A stretch of 64,000 bases of DNA from Hyaloscypha bicolor E (lineage: Eukaryota > Ascomycota > Leotiomycetes > Helotiales > Hyaloscyphaceae). The position numbers and the translations under genes are program-made. The notes under the pieces are model-generated. The model worked only from the letters and a program-made list of their open reading frames with translations, ran no database searches and had not been told where the DNA came from. Below are positions 1-12,244 of this stretch, piece after piece. Position 1 is the stretch's first letter. Every line of letters starts with the position of its first letter. The stretch is from NCBI RefSeq assembly GCF_002865645.1, contig NW_020194684.1, positions 5,061,952 to 5,125,951 of the forward strand, read 5' to 3'.

Positions 1-1419
1 CGCTTGCTCCATGGGATATCCAATGAAGACAGGCCCTGTAAAGATCATCTGGGGAATTACTCCACCGTTCATTTGTGGAATATCTCCTGGCTGGATAAAC
101 GCAGGTTGTGCCTGGACAGCTGGTTGTGAAGGAGCGGCGGCGTATTGATCATTCGCCTTCTGAGCATGCGGAACGGGACATTTTAGAGTAGGCATCTCCT
201 GGGTTCGAGGCGAAGTTGGCCTTTCTTCGACTTTCACTTGTGGACTATGTCCAAATGGGCATTTGCCAGATTGTTTCGGAGCGTGCTCAACAGATACAGG
301 TGCTGGCGGAGGAGATACTGGTCTTTGGCCTTCGGGAGGATCCAGAATTGGGACGCTTATTCCCCACGGTCTTGATGGAGATTCCCCGACTCGGATCTCT
401 TTCAAGGGCCTGTCGAAGCGACTTTCTCGATCTTCATCGTCCTCTGGTACAATCGGCTCTTCTTCATAACCGATTCCATTCGTACTAACTGCCTTCGCCC
501 AATTCTCCACCCGCTCATTCGATGCTTGCTCCACTTCCACAGAGTCTTCCTCTTCCTTTGTCGGCAGCATCGGTTGGTGCTTTTGACCAAGACCCTGAAT
601 CATGCTAACAAGATTCCCATACTTTGCGTCCAACTTCCTGATATCTGCTTCATTCCGCTGATAACGTTTCACACATACTTCATGGCTTCGTGGAATCTCA
701 TGCTTGTGGGTTTCGAAGTATCTCGCGACCTCTTCTGGTGAGTGCTGGTCAAGATAACGGATGGGACATTTAGCGGCGGAGCCCGTGACAGATGGAGGTG
801 GTGATGACATGGTTTCGGCATACAGAGCTGCGCAAATTGGGTCGGCAGATTGGTGTGGTGTTGGGTCTATTGGGGTTAAAGGTCGATCAGACTCTTGCGT
901 TCCGGTTCCTTGGGATGCTTCCGGATCCATTGGGGGCTTGTTTTCGGCGACCGGGCGCCGTGCAAAAGGGCACAGAAGAGAGCTTTTCTTTCCCGTCGTA
1001 GTGAAGTCCTGTTCAAGTACCGTTGAGAGAGACGTCCTCCTGGCAGACAGCCTTAAATTATTGCTTGTCCCGGATATACTGGTTCCTCCACTAGATCCGG
1101 TCGATTTCCCTGTAAGAGTGGCAAGACGTTGGGCCGCTCGCCGTCCGTCTCTTATAGCGACTGCTGCCTGTTGTTTCGACCCGCTTTGCTGTCTCTGTGG
1201 AAGTGGAACGAATCCGGATATCTGGACGTCGGGAGGAAGTTGCAGCTTTGCTAACGTGCTCGAAATCTCCAGGTCTCCGGCAGCATATTTGTCTGCGAGT
1301 TGTTGGTACTATAATTCACCGCATCAGAATCCCGACGCGAAGTATGAAGTACAGAGGAATGCGGGGTCAAGGCAGGTTGATAGTCAGGGTACATGGTGTT
1401 TGTCGGTCGTCATTGCCAT
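1..1419 (-). CDS. Unrecognised fungal protein with repeated Cys-Pro-His motifs (3' end off the left edge)
   Basis: I do not recognise this family. A continuous frame on the minus strand runs from 1308 to the left edge. A nine-codon first exon (MAMTTDKHH, 1393-1419) joins it through an 84-nt intron at 1309-1392, with GTACCC donor and TATAG acceptor; the joined text reads HHYQQLADKYAAG. The protein is low-complexity and basic at first. It then has a well-formed segment beginning KCPIRYLDQHSPEEVARYF and containing several His and Cys residues, followed by acidic and proline-rich linkers. Short C-P-x-x-H or C-P-F motifs recur: LCPFA, KCPIR, KCPFGH and KCPVPH. They could bind metal, but that is inference. 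About 440 residues are visible and the stop lies outside the window. The second in-frame ATG (codon 3) is an equally possible start. Confidence 0.75.
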
Positions 1420-2650
1420 TTGGCAACTCCAGATCTAGAGCTAATGTTTTTCATCATAATAAAACCAGCAGCATGTTTCTTTTTAGGAACATTATGAAAG
1501 TAAAGTGACCCACTTGTTCATGTGCAAATACCAATTTATTTTCCAAAACGAGCTTGCGGTTAGAAAGTAGCTTGATCCTCGTCAGAGGTGTACAAGTTAA
1601 TGGAGTGGCTTGAGTACCTCGACCTGTTCCGCTAGGACATTAAAGCTCTCGGTCAGGATTCTGGTGAGGTCCTCATAATCGAGGTCGCCGTATGGCATGT
1701 TGCGCAAAGGAGGAAGGGAAGGCTGAGGGAGCCGACGATGGGTGGTGGTGGTGATGGGAAAGATTGCAGAATAGAGGGCTTCAAGCGGAGCCAGAACATT
1801 TCTAAGCGCAGCCTTCACGTGACCATCTCAGTTCCAGCTCCAGAGAAATCTCATTAAATTCTTCGGAGGTTCATGATTACCATTTACGCTTCTCACTATA
1901 CGGGTGCCTTCCGAATTAGAATCGACCTCTTGTGCGGTACCTCTAAGTGGTGGGCAACCCGAGGCTGAGCACCAGGAGCATATGACCAGGCTTATGCACC
2001 CCAGGCCCAAAACTTTGTGCTATCCCCCCTTTCTTCATAGTTAGAAAAATATCAAAAGTTCCTCCAGCTGTTCATCTGCACTCCCTTACCTTGAATAAGT
2101 TTTCTAACCCCCATTTTCAAGTCAAACCGGCCCCAATGTCGCCCAGCGTGGATAAGAAGCTCAAATCTTTTTTTTAGACATTCATGTTACCGACCTTTTG
2201 GGTTGACCTGTTTGGCCTGCGCAAGATCATCCTCAGCTCTCCTCAACCGCAGCAGGAAGTCAGACGAAGGAGATAGGCCAGTGTGATCTTAAAGCTTCCT
2301 CTCCAAGGCCCTTGCACATGGGCACTCCATTGGGATAAAAGTACGAATTGAGACATTGAATGCGGGTCCTCGACACACCCCGGACTAGCTCAGATCGAGT
2401 TTCTAGTGGCCTTCCAGAACCAAGGAGGCGACGCGCAAGTTGAATACGAGGAACAAGCGCCTGTGTTTCGAACTACATCTCATGCCAACATAGGGACGAG
2501 GCGTGGACTTCAGGGCTGGCCTCCCTTTGCAAAATCATCTGCGTCCCTCTCTTCGAGGTTCGTGGCCTTTATCCCTCGAATACTGGACCCCAGTGCCCCA
2601 CGTTTCTCTCTCAGCTCCCACCTGGATATTGACATTGGGGACACCTCGAA
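1420..2650. other. Divergent intergenic region
   Basis: This region lies between the divergent starts of the Cys-Pro protein and the F-box protein. Apart from the coding-like fragment at 1597-1818 and one CACGTG hexamer at 1816-1821, I see no gene, tRNA or clear repeat here. Confidence 0.6.
1597..1818 (-). other. Coding-like fragment ending ...VEVLKPLH
   Basis: A 73-codon open frame on the minus strand has protein-like composition, including PYGDLDYEDLTRILTESF and ending LAEQVEVLKPLH before TAA. It has no ATG at its 5' end: the frame opens after a TGA just upstream. A CTTAG at its beginning could serve as a splice acceptor. It may be the last exon of a small gene whose 5' part I cannot find, or a relic. 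There is an internal ATG (NMPYGDL) that would give only 33 residues. Function unknown. Confidence 0.25.
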
Positions 2651-5600
2651 ATGTCTGCCACAGTGGCCTCGCTGCACTCGGAGGGCATCAAAAAGCCTGT
2701 AGCGGACTCATTTTCAATGAAACAGGCAGCTTTCGAAAGACTGCCCGATGAGATCATTCAACAGTAAGTCCGGCCAAGTTCTGGTTTAGCACGCTCCCAG
2801 CTGACTTCAACCCTAGAATATTACGCCTTACGAACCCGAATTCCTTTGCTTCCCTAATTATTCTTAATAGAAGGTGGCGGACGGTATCCCAACAAACCTA
2901 TCTATATGCCCATCATCTATCTCGATGTCCGTCATATGCAGCTGCTCATCCCACAAGTGTTATATCGGAGGATGACGAAAATCTACCACGATTGCGTCGG
3001 TTATTTGCACGAGAGATAAAACGAAATCTATTCGAAGCCTATCTCCGTCCCCGAGAGACTGTTATCAGTCTAGTCTCAAACTCGATCAGTTCTTCGTCCG
3101 CCCCCGGTGGGGAAGCATTCCACTTTAGTCTATCACCAAAGGGCCACTACGTTTTGGCCTATAGTTCTTCTCGAATACATATCATAGATGTTACGGGGCC
3201 TGAAGTGGAAGTTAAAAGGGAACTGAAGATATTACGACGACCAGCTTCTACTACAATCACTGATGATGGATCCTTGCTTGCAGTACTTTCGACCGATCTT
3301 CAAGTCGATTTATATGATTTGACTGGGGAACATCCTAAACATACTCGAGCGGTAGCATTGGATTACACTCCTCGAACGATTGCATTATCACCCACGGGTT
3401 CGGTCTTGGCTGCTGCATATGATTCTGGAGTGGAAGTGTCATCGCTTGACCCTAGTGGTCTAAGTACGGACAGGAGGGCCGTCAAGTGCTATGCCGTGGA
3501 TTCCTTGTCTTTTTCGGCGGATGGAACGCAACTAATTGGTACCACCATACAGTCACGGAACCCCAGCACAGTTGTCCTTACTGCACCATACTATGACCCT
3601 GGTGGAAGCTCCCCCGAGGAGAGTGTAAGCGCCTTGTGGACAACATCCATTCTGTTCCCAAATGGAAGCCGAGATTGCAGTCATGCAGTGCTCCTGCCAA
3701 GCACATCGGAAGGGGAGACAAGTTGGACCTTCACGTACGACCGGGTCTTCGAGACCTTCCGCGCTGTGAGGATAGAAGACTTAAGAAATGGGACGACTTA
3801 CTTTACTGGTCCTATCGCCGATTCGGCTTCCGTGACCAAGCTGTTGCCAAGCACGCTTCCTGCCGCCGCTGAGTCGGGGGACCTTGTGGCTTCTGGGTTT
3901 CAAGGCGCCATTTGGCTATATGGTGTTCCAGAAGACCTCGAGGCCCTTCCAATCATCAGGGATGATGACAGCAGCAACACAGAGAGTGGATTGAGTACGC
4001 CTTCGAGTCAACTAGGACGACGAAACAGCGCTCCATCGTTGAGATCTGCCAACCGACATCGTGAAAGCACCATCAACAGGACGCCACAATGGCAGCTTCT
4101 GTGTGATAGGCTCCGCAACAGTTTTGTCGAAGGCCGTATGATTGGGTCTCTGGACCGTGTGAGTGCCATGAAATGGGTGGATGTCCCCTCGCGTTCATCT
4201 AATGCCGAAAGACTCGTTGCCGTTGCCCCTGGTGTTGGAGGACAGTCCCCAATAAGTGAGGATGACAGCATGAATCCGGTGGATGGGGGTCGTATATCCA
4301 TAATGGATTTTGGCTATTCTCCAAACAATGGCAAGAAGACTATTCTTACCATTGAGGTTGGAATGAATGAGCCCGAAGTCCTCGAAGAGGAGCACAGAGA
4401 TTTGGATACTGAGGTTGCAATCGTTCGAAGGAGGACCGTTGCTCAGCGGCGAGGTAACCGTAGCCACGTTTCCCGATCGGCGACGACTACAATTCCTCGA
4501 CCTCCTCGCTCAGATGCTCCTCCTCCAATGCCAACAATACGGAGCGTGGGAGATCCATTTACCCCACGCAGCCCACCCGTTAGGAGGCCTAGCCAGCAAA
4601 CAACCACAACCGAGCAGTCGGATACTGCTTCTGTCTATGATGACCAAGAAGCGTTCGACGCACCGTATTCTCAAGCAGCCCCGCGCAGTGGCACGACACT
4701 GCGTCGGGCTGCTACTGCTGCTGCCGTCAATCGAAGATTCCATCCTCGCGTTCCGGAACATATTGAGTATCGCCGTGCTGATGGACGAAATGAACATCCT
4801 CACGAAAGTGATGCGGATAATTGGGTGCCTCCGCCTCCCCCTTATTCTCGTGATCCAGTTCCACCGCTCCCCGAGCACATTCAAAGGAGTCTTCTAGCAG
4901 AGGCAGCAGCAGCAACATTACAGCGATCGAATACTCACCGGGCACCTAGCCTAGACTTCCCTGGTCTGGACTCCCCGACCAGTCTCCACCGCTCTCGCAC
5001 AATTGCAACGATTTCATCAACACGTTCCGGTGATTCTCGTCGTCGAGAGCAATACTCATTTCAGCGGAGAGCGAGCGATTCTACCAATGTTGTCCCAGAG
5101 CGTTTGTCTTTTGAGGATGAGCCACGACCGGTGACGAGCCCAACCTCCCCCGACGAGTTTGATGACTTGTACGACGTATCTCCACCGGGAACCCCGCAGC
5201 CTACCCCTCAATTGCCCGTACCAGCCGGTCCAGTCAATCAAATTCCGAGAAGGCCTGTTGGTGCTTCGGCTAGTAGCAGTAAGTATTTTCTCCTCATCCG
5301 TTTCGATATGCATATCTTCCGCGAGTTTCGAGCCGTGTCTTTTCACATCTAGAAAATACCGTCTTTTCAAATTTCCTCGCGAAGCAGCACTGACTTCAGC
5401 ACTTTCTAGGTGCAGCTGCCGCAGGCTCTCCAAAACCTTTAATGCAGGCCACAATATTACAGCCTGCATCTCCGATTCCACAGCCTACCGGCAATCAACC
5501 CTTTAGTGAAGCCTTTGAACGTCGCTTAAGAGAGTGGGAAGGACCGACAGAGCCCACGCAACCACCAGCGCCGCAAGTGGAGGACACGAATTCTTTAACT

Positions 5601-6557
5601 GGCCAAACGATGCCTGCGGCTGGGGACCCCGGCAATTCCGGAAGTCAAATCCAGCCATCAAACCTGCTTCAAGAAATTCCAATTCGACCGCCTCCCCCAA
5701 CACCTGTTACTTCGGATGGACAAGAGCATTCAGATCTACAGCCTACCTCCAAACCAACCCGTCGTGATACTGCTCCGGTCAATAGGTCACCTGCTCAAGA
5801 ACCACCAGCGATGTCTCGTCGAAGTGAAACGGCCCCGGTTGGCCACACACCGGAACCTAATGGGCCCATATCCCCTGGAATTGCTCTCCCAAGTGCGGAT
5901 CAACTTTCCCGTCTGAACAGTCGCAAAGGACGTCCGCGTGGACTTTCGGATCCTCGACGTGTCTCTGTGGGCTCTAGTCCTCAACTGCCTCCCTCCGGAG
6001 GCAGTCACAACAGAGTCCCCTCTGGTGGCTCCATTAGCAACACCCCTCCTCAGCTGAGTCTGGAACCAGGCTGGAATGGTCCACAAAGGCTCACGTCCGA
6101 CCAAGCATTCCGAACATCGCAAATTTCTTACCCTGGATCTCCGCAACGCAGTCCAGCCCCATCTCGTCGCATCAGCAATGGCAATTCGCACAAGCGGAAT
6201 GGTTCCAATGGATCAAGGTCTCCCAACCTGCGTCCACCAATGCACCGTCTCGAGACAATTCATAGCCAATCTTCAACTGGCCCGGAGCCATCACCATATT
6301 TTGCCCACAAAGCCATGATACTTGGTCGACAACCGAGTAGAGCGGAAAGAAGTGCAGCTAAGAACATCAAAGATGCTAAGAAGAAAGGCTGGAGGTCAAG
6401 CATGCAGAGGGGAGACAAGAAACTCAAGAAGGATAGGATGGGCGATGGAGCGTCAAGTGCTGGTTGGACAGACATGACACGAGATTCTGCGTTCGGGCCC
6501 AAGCAATCGGCTAGGGGCAATGGGGACGGAAAGGGTTCCAAGTGCGCAGTTATGTAA
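2651..6557 (+). CDS. F-box / WD40-like protein with C-terminal CaaX box
   Basis: Probably a substrate receptor of an SCF ubiquitin ligase. Three exons (2651-2763, 2817-5278, 5410-6557) give 1,240 aa. The ATG at 2651 begins MSATVASLHSEGIKKPVADS. An F-box-like segment follows (about residues 24-75: AAFERLPDEIIQQILRLTN, then RRWRTVSQQTYLYAH). It is interrupted by the 53-nt intron 2764-2816. Blade-like stretches then suggest a degenerate WD40 propeller (FSLSPKGHYVLAYSSSRIHI, TIALSPTGSVLAAAYDSGVE). The C-terminal half is Ser/Pro/Arg-rich and disordered. The second intron (5279-5409, 131 nt) has GTAAGT and CTAG. The last residues are KCAVM, a consensus CaaX prenylation box preceded by lysine-rich sequence (GDKKLKKDR), so the protein may be farnesylated and membrane-anchored. 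The exon structure is well supported; the WD40 assignment is moderate. Confidence 0.85.
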
Positions 6558-6951
6558 AAGTCATTTTCTTTGCAGATACCCATCGATGGTTTTAGATTGA
6601 GGGAATGGAGAGGACTTCTTTGAAACGAGAGGCAATATATATCACGCAGCAACGAATGATGACAAGCCGCATTTTCCTCCCCATGTCACAGAATACTAAG
6701 AGCAATGAGGCCCGCCAGGTACTGGGGTAGTCAGTTCACTACCCCTTGTGAACTTTTCAGGAGGTACTGGTACATTCAAACTCCTTCCCACCAATATTCC
6801 GTCGTTTCGCGCATTGGATTTATGAGAAGGATGCAGATGAGGTTTGAAACTTCTTTATAGTCTTCACCCAGAGATCTATGCTCTATCAAATGTCCATCAG
6901 AACGCCAATGCAGCCCGTATAACCCAAAGATAGTCACAGATCTACACATTT
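6558..6951. other. Convergent 3' intergenic region
   Basis: This 394-bp gap lies between the stop codons of two convergent genes. I see no ORF of note, RNA gene or repeat. Confidence 0.6.
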
Positions 6952-8106
6952 CTACCGTTTAATCTTCCCCACCGCATCATCATCTACGTCCCCACTAGCA
7001 AACACATCTTCTTCATCCGTAAACTCATCCCTATACCCCGCCTCTCCGCTCTCTATTTCTTCATGATCCCACAAACTGATATCGTCAGGATCCATTAACG
7101 CAGCAGCATCCTCCTCCGTTCCATCCACATCCATATAAGTCCTTTCCCTTCCACCAACTACTAGACCGCCATCCTGCAGCCCATTCTCCAACTCCTCTTC
7201 CTCGAGTTCTCGGGCCCTCGCTATGGTCTTGGAATAGATCCAGTACCCAACTCCAACTCCCAAGATTGCCCCAATTATTATCGAGGCATAATTTATTGCC
7301 TTGGTTGATCCGTCCATCTTCCCCCCGCTCTCAGCAATTTGAGCAAGTCGACTCCCAATGAATACGTGAATCAAAAGTTTGGGGCTGGCAATTGCTGTAG
7401 CCAGCGCGAAGGAAAGTGGGTGTACAGTTGGGAACGTCGACATAGCGGCGTTTGAGATGCTATATGGCAATGGACACACCCTAATCATGCACAAGATCTT
7501 GAGGCCATCGTGCTTCAAGGTGAGGGCCAGAGCCTCGAACCGCTTGTCCTTGCCAACGAGCCTGTGTACGTAGTTCGAAAGTACCGTCCTGGAGGCGATG
7601 AATGAGGCTAACGAGCCTGCTACTGTTGCAGATGCGACGATGAACCAGCCATTGGGGAAGCCGTAGACAAAGCCGGCAATGCTGACAGTTGTGCTGTAGC
7701 CTATTAATGGCGGGAAGGCGCAGATGAAGGTCATGAGCCAAAGGATTGTCCACCCTCCCTTGACATCGTGCCATCTCTTCGCCGGCTCCGCGAGAAGTGA
7801 GAAGATCTTTTCGTTGTAGATGAGGAAGAGGATCAAGAAGACATTGACGATGATGGCCGCGGCGACAACTAGAATTCGCTGGAAGAGTGTAAGGCCTTGG
7901 AAGGTCTTGATGATTTTCCGTTGCACTTTCGTGGCGGAGTTTAGAAATTGGGATATGTAGGTTTGTCGGGAGGTTTGTGTGGAATAGCGGTTTGTGCCAG
8001 AGATTCTGCGAGACCATGGAGGTCTGGTAGATTGTTGGTCTGGTGAGGGGGATGATATTGGGGAAATTGCGAGCGCCTTCGCTGCTGATTCGTAGCCCGC
8101 TGGCAT
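6952..8106 (-). CDS. tvp38: TVP38-type SNARE-associated (VTT-domain) Golgi membrane protein
   Basis: A predicted multi-pass Golgi/endosomal membrane protein of the TVP38/TMEM64 (DedA/VTT) family, which in yeast co-fractionates with Tlg2 vesicles. I place the start at the ATG at 8106 ([19 protein letters not shown]), giving 384 aa without introns. The frame stays open further upstream, but that part reads like leader sequence. After a polar N-terminus come a first membrane helix ([20 protein letters not shown]), the VTT core with [18 protein letters not shown], the loop segment [19 protein letters not shown] and [19 protein letters not shown], then a last helix ([20 protein letters not shown]). 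The acidic tail is typical of fungal members. The gene is divergent from the CCCH-SMR gene, and its length matches fungal orthologues. Confidence 0.9.
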   Translation of the reverse strand: MPAGYESAAKALAISPISSPSPDQQSTRPPWSRRISGTNRYSTQTSRQTYISQFLNSATKVQRKIIKTFQGLTLFQRILVVAAAIIVNVFLILFLIYNEKIFSLLAEPAKRWHDVKGGWTILWLMTFICAFPPLIGYSTTVSIAGFVYGFPNGWFIVASATVAGSLASFIASRTVLSNYVHRLVGKDKRFEALALTLKHDGLKILCMIRVCPLPYSISNAAMSTFPTVHPLSFALATAIASPKLLIHVFIGSRLAQIAESGGKMDGSTKAINYASIIIGAILGVGVGYWIYSKTIARARELEEEELENGLQDGGLVVGGRERTYMDVDGTEEDAAALMDPDDISLWDHEEIESGEAGYRDEFTDEEDVFASGDVDDDAVGKIKR

Positions 8107-9087
8107 GGTCGGTTCGAGGATTGCGGGTGCGGCTGGAATAAGTACGCAGCAGATGCTGCTGGAAATCGTACGAAGATGGCTTGGGTAATTCGCGGTCACC
8201 TCGACGGAATCATGGAGTGATATGTGGTGATTGTACGCTTCGCCGTTGGCGAAATGTTTGGATCCGGAGGTTTCAAGCACAGACGTGAAACAAGATGCAA
8301 ACAGACAGTGAAGTGCCAGCCAGAGATGGTCTACGGAAGAAGGAAGAAGCGCAGAGGGAATGTGTACAAGATGGAACTGAACAATGGTGTTGGAGGAGTC
8401 GTAATACTCTGGAGTGTGGCAGTGAAAGTAAGCAGCGGTTGAACCGCCTGAGACGCCCATCCCCAGTACGTCACTGGAGTCGGAGTGGTTTGAGACCAAT
8501 GGGAGGGATGTGGAGTCACGTGAAGGTACATAAATTCCTGTCCAGTCGCTGTGCAGCCTTATCTCGCACTTCAGTTGAACAATCACTCGAGAAATGCTTT
8601 TGTGGGTGGATTTGCCCAAGCCATATTTACCCATATTGTATCCTCAACATAGCCTTCCTCGCCTTTTGTTGCTTTCTCTTGCATCAGCAGCAGGACCGGC
8701 GATAAACAGGCCAATCACTAATCGATGACTGACTAGCGTGCTCTCACCCCAGATCCAGCCCCAGCCTCACCACCCACCAGGGACGATAGAAGGACCCGTC
8801 TCGACCTCACCCTCTTGGGTCGCTCTCGTTCCCATGTTATCATCAGGATTTCTGTCGACAATGTAAGAGCCTGGTGCCTTCCGTTGTCGCCCCTGCTCTT
8901 GCCGTTGCTATCGCCATCTTCCTTATTGCTTGCATTTCAGCGCGCTACTTCCTCAGCCCGCCCCAAACCGCATCGCGATCCCATCCGCTTCACCTCGAGA
9001 GGTACCTTTCGTTGCCTTCACTTAGTGTTTTGCATCATACACGGCATTTCATTCATTCCTGCGAAGTTCCTATCAAAACCGGGGAAA
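8107..9087. promoter_or_regulatory. Shared divergent promoter region, TVP38 / CCCH-SMR gene
   Basis: A 981-bp region between two divergent start codons. It contains a CACGTG at 8517-8522 and pyrimidine-rich stretches just before the plus-strand ATG, a common feature of fungal leaders. No RNA gene is visible. An upstream in-frame extension of the plus-strand gene exists from 8815, but its composition is unlike protein. Confidence 0.4.
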
Positions 9088-11424
9088 ATGGTGTCCGACG
9101 AGACTTACGAGATCTGTCTCCCCTTGCTCCAGGACGAGAGCCTCGACGATGAAGAGAGAACAGACAAGTTGGAGGAGCTGCTCAAAAAGGAAACAACATT
9201 AGTGAGAAGCGCTATTGAGAACGCTGTTTTGGACGTGTTATGGAGATATCGAGAATCTTCAACGAATCCGACTTCACCACCGCCTGTGCGGCATACTGTC
9301 TTGCGCCGACCATCCCCAGCTCCGTGGCAGACTCCTCGAGGTGGTTCTGGTACCCCAGTATCGTCGTCTCCTCGTCTTGGGGTAAGCCCTCTTGCCCCCC
9401 CTGGATTTATCCCGCGAGATTTCAATAGAGCGAAGTCATCGACAGCTTCTCCTTTCACGTCGCCCCGCCCTTCGCCCAGACTTGCTTTTTCGAGTCCAGC
9501 CATACCTCACAGCCCAAGTCTCAACGCATACGAGTTTCCCACAGACACTAGTCCTACACAGGACATATACGGAGACTTTGGTAGTGATAATGTGGACTGG
9601 TTGGTCAACGATGATGGGGGCAGTAATACATCTTCTTCTGCTGGTGGCCATAGTGGTCTCAATGCAGCCGCTGCCGAATACATCCAGCCTCAACAGTTAG
9701 ATATGAGCCCATATGATATGCTGCGGTCAATACTTGGTCCTTCCAAGTCAGATGAAGAGATCGAGGCAGCTCTTGCCGTGCATGGATATGACTTGAGCGC
9801 TACCATCATGGCATTCATGGAAGGTCAAACAAGCGATATGTCTACGGCTCAGGCACAGGCCGCCGATGCGAAGAATGCCATTTTGATTGGTAAATCTATG
9901 ACTGCAGAGATCCCCCGCCCTCTTACCCCCGCTGGAGGACAACGTAGCGGTGTTGTTTGCAGATTTTGGCTTTCAACTGGACAATGTCTCAGGGCAGATT
10001 GCAGATTCAGCCATGATCTTAGCAATCACATCTGCAAGTAAGTACATTTCGTTTGTCCATACTCACCCCAGGCTAACCTTATAGATACTGGGTAATGGGC
10101 AACTGTCTTGCCGGCGATACCTGCATCTTTTCCCATGACCCATCACACTTCATGAACCGCCTTGCCCTGGACGAAAGCAGTACACCTCCCCTCCAGAATG
10201 GTCAGCCAGGCTTCCAATTTCAAGATTATAATGCTTTCCCTTCGTTACAACCCCTGCAGGACCAGTGGCCTAGCTCGTATAGTTCCAGCAACGCTTTTAG
10301 CAACTACCAAGGGACAAGCTTCACTCCGCCACCAGGATTCAAGGGAATGCAGGGCTACGCAAGTGATGGATCTAGCCAGAGATCACGACCTAGTAGCCGC
10401 CACCAGTCTCGAGACTTGAACCCAGCCGCTCCTGCTTTGGATGATACTGAGGCTTTCCCTTCACTCGGCGCAGTTGCTGCGAAGGGTGGCAAGAAGCACC
10501 ATGGAAAGAGAGGCGGGCATGGACATGGCCACAAGGAGGCTCCCACCCCCAGCTCATTGGCAGAAGTGGTCAAGATGTCCCCATCTCCTGGCCCTGGCTT
10601 GATGAGACAAGATATGAAAAAGATGGGCAGAAACGGAAGCTCCACCAGTATCCGCAACGGAGAAAACAGTGTTGCCGCCCAAGCCATTCCTAGCCCACAA
10701 CACGTGCCCTGGTTGGAGACGGGCGAAAAGGCGAATAAAACATACCTCAAGGCCAGACAAGATGCTATTAAGCACGGTGGCTTGAGGAATAAGTTCCTGC
10801 AAAGGTAAGATTCTCTGTCTCTAACAGTGGAATTATCGCTGATTTAAAGGTAGTGCCGCTCAAGCCTGGAATCGCAATGATGCACGGGCTGCCAAAGCCC
10901 TGAGTCTTCGCGGTCAAAGCGAGAATGATGCGATGCGAAAAGCCCATCGAGAGGCAGCTCGTGAGCTCTACGAAGAACGCAACAAGAACAGCTCCTCTAG
11001 TTCTGAGCTATATGTTGATCTCCATGGCCTGCATCCGGAGGAGGCCGTCGAATACCTTGAAAAGGTTCTCCTCGAGAATCAAAAGGAAACAAGACCAGTC
11101 TATGCCATCACTGGTACCGGTCATCATAGCAAGAACGGCAAAGACAAGGTCGGCAAAGCTATCCGTAACTTTTTGAACGAGTGGCGGTACGCCTACCGCG
11201 AATTTTCCGTCCCGGGTGATAGGAACAACGTTGGAGGTATTCTCGGCATTGACGCTCGATCGTGGGACAAATCCCTGTCTAGAGAGGGCGCCAGTACCGC
11301 TGCAGCTCCACCCGAGGCGGAGAAGCAAGAAGTAGATATCCTTAGTCAGGGGCATGAGATTGGTCAGGGCAAAGTACGATTGTTGGTCCGCGATCCGCCT
11401 AAGGGACCGAATGGGAATCGATGA
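9088..11424 (+). CDS. CCCH zinc finger protein with DUF1771 and SMR domains
   Basis: A putative RNA-binding or RNA-processing protein of the fungal CCCH-plus-Smr family. Three exons (9088-10037, 10085-10804, 10854-11424) give 746 aa. The start is MVSDETYEICLPLLQDESLD. A CUE-like helical segment (YDMLRSILGPSKSDEEIEAA) lies near residues 208-245. Two tandem CCCH fingers follow: C291-x8-C-x4-C-x3-H and C316-x7-C-x5-C-x3-H, the second split by the 47-nt intron 10038-10084. The C-terminus holds a DUF1771 helix (AAQAWNRNDARAAKALSLRG) and an Smr domain with the hallmark VDLHGLHPEEA and TGTGHHSKNGKDK. In other Smr proteins this domain can cut or bind nucleic acid. At the second intron (10805-10853), acceptor GGTAG must be used rather than the earlier AAAG to avoid a stop. 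Confidence 0.92.
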
Positions 11425-11848
11425 CCTCCGGCTTAGATAGAGGGAAACAATAAACCAGTAAAACTTAGAAGCTGTTCGCCTGATGCCTGTGAGAAGATGT
11501 GAAATATCGATGTATTATTGAGCTCGCCTTAAAGAAAAGTAGTTTGTCGTTTGGAAAACAGGTTTCACCATGACGAGTAAGATAATGACATAATCTTGAG
11601 GAACTTCAAAGGCTGTTTGACAATACATATTAGAAGTGGTCGGGAGTTTCGACCGACCATTACATACTATTTCGACTGCCAGGTACCTTAATTCGAAATA
11701 AGCCTTCTTGTTGCTAAGAGATCTCTGGTTGTAAACTTGGCGCAAGTTCAGCTTCTGGACATACGCACTTAATAGTAGTCATAGTTGTGTGTGACCGGCC
11801 CTAACTTTTACTGCGGTAGTAACCTGGGTAACGGCTTATGAGCCCGGC

Positions 11849-12064
11849 CTCAAAACTCCGTGTTTTTAGCGATGTTTCCAGGCATTGGCAAAACCAAAGT
11901 CTTCTATTTTACTTAACAAATATGCAGCAACTATTAATTGTGACCTATTACAATTTATACGCACACAATTAAAGAAGCTAGAGTGAGTTTTCAACATCTT
12001 ATAAAACGATTTAGTAAATAATATAAAAGGCACAAAATTGGGTTTAAAAACACGGATTTTTGAA
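11849..12064. repeat. MITE-like inverted-repeat element (216 bp)
   Basis: Left arm CTCAAAACTCCGTGTTTTTA (11849-11868) matches the reverse complement of 12045-12064 with two differences in 20. The arms enclose AT-rich DNA with no coding frame of its own. This is the layout of a small non-autonomous DNA transposon or its relic. No TA or longer target duplication is evident, so it could also be a chance or degenerate hairpin. Confidence 0.4.
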
Positions 12065-12183
12065 GGTGTGCTCGTTAGAAGAGATATGCTCTGCCACAGT
12101 AAACTGAGCGAAAGCCAAGTTTCTGGATCCTCGCGCATTTCTTTTGCCACTTCGTGCGGTTTTAAAGTGATTTTTTTGAGCAC

Positions 12184-12244
12184 TTGCAATATTGCAAATT
12201 TTGGAACACCGTGCTCGCTTCGCATTTCTCCTTTTCGAAGCGAG
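12184..12244. repeat. Perfect palindrome plus 9-bp hairpin
   Basis: TTGCAATATTGCAA (12184-12197) is a perfect 14-bp palindrome. Just after it, CTCGCTTCG (12214-12222) pairs perfectly with CGAAGCGAG (12236-12244) across a 13-nt loop. Both sit immediately right of the inverted-repeat element, so they may belong to the same decayed transposon. Confidence 0.45.

Noticed and set aside
8815..9087. N-terminal extension of the CCCH-SMR protein (RISVDNVRAWCLPLSPLLL...)
   Set aside because: This upstream frame is pyrimidine-rich leader without protein character; MVSDETYEIC at 9088 begins the conserved part.
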